Below, piece after piece: positions 59,989 to 64,000 of a stretch of DNA of 64,000 nucleotides. Numbering within the stretch: position 1 is the stretch's first letter; the number at the start of each line of letters is the position of its first letter. The position numbers and the translations under genes are program-made. The notes below the pieces were generated by a model. That model was not told the origin of the DNA, made no database searches, and saw only the letters and a list, made by a program, of their open reading frames with translations. Source of the stretch: Purshia tridentata (lineage: Eukaryota; Streptophyta; Magnoliopsida; Rosales; Rosaceae); the NCBI GenBank assembly GCA_003254885.1, contig QANT01002250.1:1-64000 (forward strand). Direction: 5' to 3'.

Positions 59989-60238
59989 TTATTTCATCTC
60001 TCTAATTGAGCCTATTACTTTGGTTAAATTGAAGGGAATCGAATCTGGACTTAACCTAGCTAATCATAACTTTTACTCCAATCACCATCACCACTTGGGC
60101 TAACTACAAGGGTTTATTTCATCTCTCTAATTGAGCCTATTACTTTGGTTACATTGAAGGGAATTGAACCTGGACTTAACCTAGCTAATCATAACTTTTA
60201 CTCCAATCACCATCACCACTTGGGCTAACCACAAGGGT
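59989..60238. repeat. 125-bp direct tandem duplication
   Basis: Copies at about 59989-60113 and 60114-60238, both containing tttcatctctctaattgagc and ccatcaccacttgggctaac, with only a few substitutions. A partial third start (ttaattaagcctattatttt) follows. No coding meaning seen. Confidence 0.85.
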
Positions 60239-61277
60239 TTTAATTAAGCCTATTATTTTGTTACTATTATAAGAAATTATTGTTCTGGTCAACAAACAGT
60301 TTCAAGTGTTATGGTCATCAATTCAATTTAATATAAAAAAAAAGTGGTAAATCCAATGTTGGGAGAAAATTAAGAGGGCTCATCATGCCATTAGAGGAAA
60401 AAGTACGGCTAAATTTTACTTTTGGTCCAAGTAATTTCAATTTTTTTTTTCTGATTTTGGTTAAATATTTTCAAATCATCGTAATATAAGAACAATTTAA
60501 CATGTTTGTCCATAAAATGGTAAATCCGTCATTGAATTGATAAAAGTGCATGATCAAAATCGCAACTGTTTATACAGTACATGACCAAAGCAAAATGAAT
60601 TTAGTGAACGGAATGCTAATGTGTTCTTGAATTGCATTAGTTTGTGGAGTACATACATGCATGACAAAAAGTAGAACAATTAAAACGACATGGACTAAAC
60701 AAACTACAAGGACTAAAAGTGAAATTTAACAAAATAAAATAAAATTTGTTGGAATATACCTAAAAATAATAAGTTTTATAGAAAGACTATTTATTTCAAG
60801 AAAGAGAATACAATACATCAAATAGGATAGGAAGGAGCCATTGATGTCCATTCTCAACCCATTGTGAAAAATAATAAGCCATATTTAGTTACAAGAGCAA
60901 GGGTTTTTTTGCTATGTTGAGGGATTCTACCATATGACCTATAGTACTAATTCCAAACTCAATTTTCGACCTTCCCTCACCAATTGGATAAACTCCAAAG
61001 CCTTTACAAGAGCAAAGCTTTATTTGCAAGCAACATTATCAAAACGACACAAGAGAACCTTTACCTCATCCACAAGCACCCTATTTGCAACCTAGCATTC
61101 GTTAAAACATCGAAAATTTGTATTATTGACTTTGCACAACTAATTATATACACCAAGGATGCCGATATATGTATATATATATATAGTAATGTGCTCTCAT
61201 AGTGACACTTTTACAATAGGGTGAACCTTAATGACCAAGAAGATTAGGAGTATCTGCAATGAAGACCCGAAGTACCT
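60239..61277. other. No gene recognised
   Basis: AT-rich spacer with a short (ta)n run near 61170. The frame at 60984-61202 has no features. The right end is the 3' flank of the minus-strand repeat-protein gene. Confidence 0.5.
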
Positions 61278-62081
61278 TCAATGAAGATCAGGAGTTCCAA
61301 TATTAGAGTTTTTAGGCATGAGAGTTACAGTAATAGGATTTTTAGGTACATGAGTTATAGTAATAGGATTATCAGAAACTGAATTTTCATGAATATGATT
61401 TTTAGGCATAGAAGTTACAATAATAGGATTATTAGAAACTAGAGTTTCATGAATAGGATTTTTAGGCACATGAGTTACAGTAAAAGGATTATCAGAAACA
61501 AGAATTTCATGAATAGGATTTTTAGGCACATGAGTTACAGTAAAAGGATTATCAGAAACAAGAGTTTCTTGAATAGGATGTTTAGGCACATGAGTTACAG
61601 TAATAGGATTATTAGAAACATGAGTTTCATAAATAGAATTTTTAGGCACAGAAGTTACAGTAATAGGATTATCAGAAATAGGTGTTTCATGAACAGAATT
61701 TTTATGCACAGGAGTTACAGTAATAGGATTATCAGAAACATGCGTTTTATGAATAGGATTTTTAGATACAGGAGTTACAGTAACAGAATTATCAGAAAGA
61801 TGAGTTTCACGAATAGGATTTTTAGGTGCTTCATCAACATGTTTTCTTAGTTCATCAATAATTTTAGAAAAACGAGGTTCTTTACGCGCGAATGAGATAA
61901 GATGAGATTCAATATCAGATTCTCTAAGTAGAGATTGAATAGTTTTAAAGAGGGAGTCAGATATGATGTGAGAAGAAGAATGAGCATCTTCTTGATCATT
62001 AGCTTGCACTACAACCAGCACAAGTAAAACCAATACCAGCATCATCTTCATGACTACAATCCTTGTGTCAATACCTATCAT
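61278..62081 (-). CDS. Predicted secreted 20-residue tandem-repeat protein, family unknown
   Basis: Single-exon frame of 267 residues. The N-terminus carries a strong signal peptide, MKMMLVLVLLVLVVVQA, which starts at the second Met (residue 11, about 62051); that start, or the first ATG at 62081, may be used. Next comes a charged, helical-looking region of about 60 residues (SLFKTIQSLLRESDIESHLI..., FSKIIDELRKHVDEA). Residues about 85-250 are eight 20-residue repeats of consensus KNPIHETxVSDNPITVTxVP, then a half repeat and the tail IGTPDLH. There is no Cys in the repeats, no transmembrane helix after the signal, and no GPI-type tail. A TATA box lies upstream (about 62127-62137). The product probably enters the secretory pathway and goes to the apoplast or cell wall. 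Candidates are a structural wall protein or a repeat-peptide precursor, but I do not recognise a family. Confidence 0.7.
   Translation of the reverse strand: MIGIDTRIVVMKMMLVLVLLVLVVVQANDQEDAHSSSHIISDSLFKTIQSLLRESDIESHLISFARKEPRFSKIIDELRKHVDEAPKNPIRETHLSDNSVTVTPVSKNPIHKTHVSDNPITVTPVHKNSVHETPISDNPITVTSVPKNSIYETHVSNNPITVTHVPKHPIQETLVSDNPFTVTHVPKNPIHEILVSDNPFTVTHVPKNPIHETLVSNNPIIVTSMPKNHIHENSVSDNPITITHVPKNPITVTLMPKNSNIGTPDLH
61310..61830 (-). repeat. 60-bp coding minisatellite
   Basis: Eight to nine 60-bp units inside the secreted-protein gene. Neighbouring units, for example 61441-61500 and 61501-61560, are nearly identical, pointing to recent homogenisation or slippage. All units keep the frame. 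Confidence 0.9.
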
Positions 62082-62126
62082 ATCTAAATCTGCTTTCTCT
62101 CTTAATTTTCCTGTTATTTATACCAT

Positions 62127-62137
62127 TTATATATAAC
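62127..62137 (-). promoter_or_regulatory. TATA box of the repeat-protein gene
   Basis: The minus strand reads ttatatataaatgg about 45-55 bp before the first ATG (62081) and 80 bp before the second Met. The spacing favours the second Met, which would leave a normal short leader. Confidence 0.5.
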
Positions 62138-62202
62138 CCGTGCAAAGGTCCAAAGCAAAAAATAATAATGATGATAAGAAACGTACATGTATGCTGGGTT
62201 GC

Positions 62203-62494
62203 TAGCCACATATTCTTGCAAAAAAAAAAATATTCTTTATTTTTATTTAGGATAATAGTCGTATGAGAAGGTTCAAGAGGCAAAGCCATAAAACATTTCA
62301 CAGACACGAACCAACGTGCTCTTTGGGTAGTGACTACTTGTTATGTCATAGCCACATATTCTTGCAAAAAAAAAATATATTCTTTATTTTTATTTAGGAT
62401 AATAGTCATATGAGAAGGTTCAAGAGGCAAAGCCATAAAACATTTCACAGACACGAACAAACGTGCTCTTTGGGTAGTGACTACTTGTTATGTC
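62203..62494. repeat. 146-bp tandem duplication upstream of the repeat-protein gene
   Basis: Copies at 62203-62348 and 62349-62494 differ at only a few bases. Each starts tagccacatattcttgcaaa and ends gtgactacttgttatgtc. They lie 65-360 bp upstream of the TATA box, in the presumed promoter. Confidence 0.92.
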
Positions 62495-64000
62495 TCTTGC
62501 ATAAGCTCACATAGTAATAATTAATCCATTTTTTACCAAGAAAACTTAATTAGTCCATCAATTTCTATATGGTATGCATTTATATTAAATATGATACCTC
62601 TTCTAATGGAAAGTTAAAAGTTTATTAAAGTCGATATATGGACAAATATATAATTCTTTCTCGCAAGAGCATTTATTTTAAGTACTTTTACAATATAATA
62701 AGAAATAATTACTGCAAGATGCATGTTTTGCATCTTATTTAGTCTTTAATGTACTAATTAATTAAATTTAACAATAAGTTAACTATCATTATTTTAATAT
62801 AATTTTTGTAGCAGGTATGTTTTTGGCTGCTGGCTAAAGGTAAGGTGACAAACGCTCGGCACTAAAAACACGAAGAAAGTTATAACGTGGACTTATTTGT
62901 CAAAAGTTGAACCTATGTGTTATTGCAACCTTTTAGATGAGTTTACTTATCATTAAGGGCTGTAAAATAGACTTTAAAATAAATTACTTATTTTTCATTG
63001 ATAAAGGCATACTTATTTAATGATTTGTTTTTATAAACATTTATGCTAATATAATTTTGTAGACCAAAACTTATAAAAGCCAGTAAAAAGCATTTTGTTT
63101 ACCAAACAAATAAGTCAAAAGCACTTTCAATATTATGCTTATTTTAATGATTATATAAGGCTCCAACATTTTTACTTTAAAATTTACTAAACACTGGTAT
63201 TGCTTTTTACACTAAGCAGCTTTAAATACATAATTTACCAAACATCCTGTTGTTTTACTTCACAAATATTTTTTTTCATAACAATACCAAACTAATTAGC
63301 AATAATAAGATAAATATATATGCAGAGTCCATTTTTGCCCACCACTCTTAATGGTGGTGAAATATTATTTTTCAATAAAAACTTGACAAGTGGCCTTTAA
63401 CTTTCTTGGTTAACTATAGTTTTAAATATTTATATTCATTATTTCTTAAAAGTTAACAAAAAGCAAAAAAAGGAGAAAGCAACTTTGTCATTAACTTCCA
63501 CTTTTACCCTACTAAACATCAATTTATATTTTGTTTCTAACTCGTATTTCTTTTGTCTTAATTCTGATCTCTTTCACGCCGCTTCAGTCTCCTTCATAGA
63601 CCTCCTCTTACACGCTACATATTTGTTTCTTTTTATTTTTCTCTCATCTCTGTTGGCTATTCAACTACACCAACGCCTCTCACCTCCAGTTTATCATTCT
63701 TCACATTAATTCATCTGGCCATTGACAAAAGAAGGAAAGTTATTGAAGTTTTATAGAAGCCAATCAAAAGTCAATCAAAGGATATTGTATATGGTGGAAG
63801 TCCAACTTTTTGCTTACAACATCACTGTCTTTTTTAGTCAAATACACATTTAGGTGGGACTGGGGGTATGAGGGGACTAGGGAGGAGTTACAAAGAGACA
63901 CTTTCTTATGCTTGCAAACCAAATGGATTGTGGAACAACAAATCTCATATATAAAAGTTTTATTTTCCATTTTCCTTTCACTTTGCTTGATTTTGGTGGC
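62495..64000. other. No gene recognised
   Basis: AT-rich. The part 62990-63270 has hAT-MITE-like features (aaaagc and 'accaaacA' motifs), but no ends could be set. The 63485-63709 frame is pyrimidine-rich and lacks a domain. The window ends without entering a recognisable gene. Confidence 0.45.

Noticed and set aside
61449-61850. 133-codon plus-strand frame with RIFRHMSYSKRIIRN repeats
   Set aside because: It is the antisense shadow of the 60-bp coding minisatellite. The minus frame has the signal peptide and TATA box; this one has neither.
1-64000. CRISPR array, bacterial operon or phage-like defence system
   Set aside because: The direct repeats here are minisatellites or duplications without regular unique spacers, and the gene structures are those of a plant nuclear genome.

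Overview
The window is nuclear DNA of a flowering plant, almost certainly a eudicot; the repeats and protein resemblances hint at a rosid (perhaps Rosaceae), but that is only an impression. Evidence: AT-rich intergenic DNA, genes with many short GT-AG introns, DREB/ERF, LHT and SnRK1-gamma-type proteins, a piece of plastid DNA carrying trnN-GUU, and dense plant-type transposons (Helitron, CACTA, Mutator-like, copia, LTR).

Left half (1-34 kb), gene-rich. Two intronless DREB-type AP2/ERF genes (2286-2864 and 6349-6951, +) form a tandem pair and share a 19-bp promoter block at the same distance from both ATGs. An LHT-type amino-acid transporter follows (8470-11757, +), then an 11-exon mitochondrial complex I assembly factor of the NDUFAF5/At1g22800 family (12471-17104, -), a divergent 5-exon spliceosomal Sm protein F gene (18324-20040, +), a Helitron carrying exon debris of a quinone-oxidoreductase-like gene (20859-22738), a 14-exon ADP-glucose pyrophosphorylase large subunit (23938-28676, +), a nuclear plastid insert with tRNA-Asn (about 29575-29870), and a CBS-domain SnRK1-gamma-like gene (30045-34143, +) with at least one frameshift.

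Right half (34-64 kb), transposon-rich. A probable Mutator-like element with a decayed FAR1-type transposase (about 34633-42378) seems to have been entered by a CACTA element with a Ulp1-like peptidase (35254-39336). Then come a long LTR without internal domains (44135-46096), Helitron ends, a broken copia retrotransposon (about 46800-50258) entered by a second CACTA element (from 50259), more CACTA transposase fragments (53.6-55.8 kb), a long-TIR element (56125-57310) and an assembly gap (59800-59809). The only host-like gene here is a predicted secreted protein made of 20-residue tandem repeats (61278-62081, -), with a 146-bp direct duplication just upstream. I do not recognise its family.

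The genes do not form one pathway; this is ordinary plant gene order. Exon borders were derived by hand from splice sites, phase and family resemblance. No alignment or database search was run.
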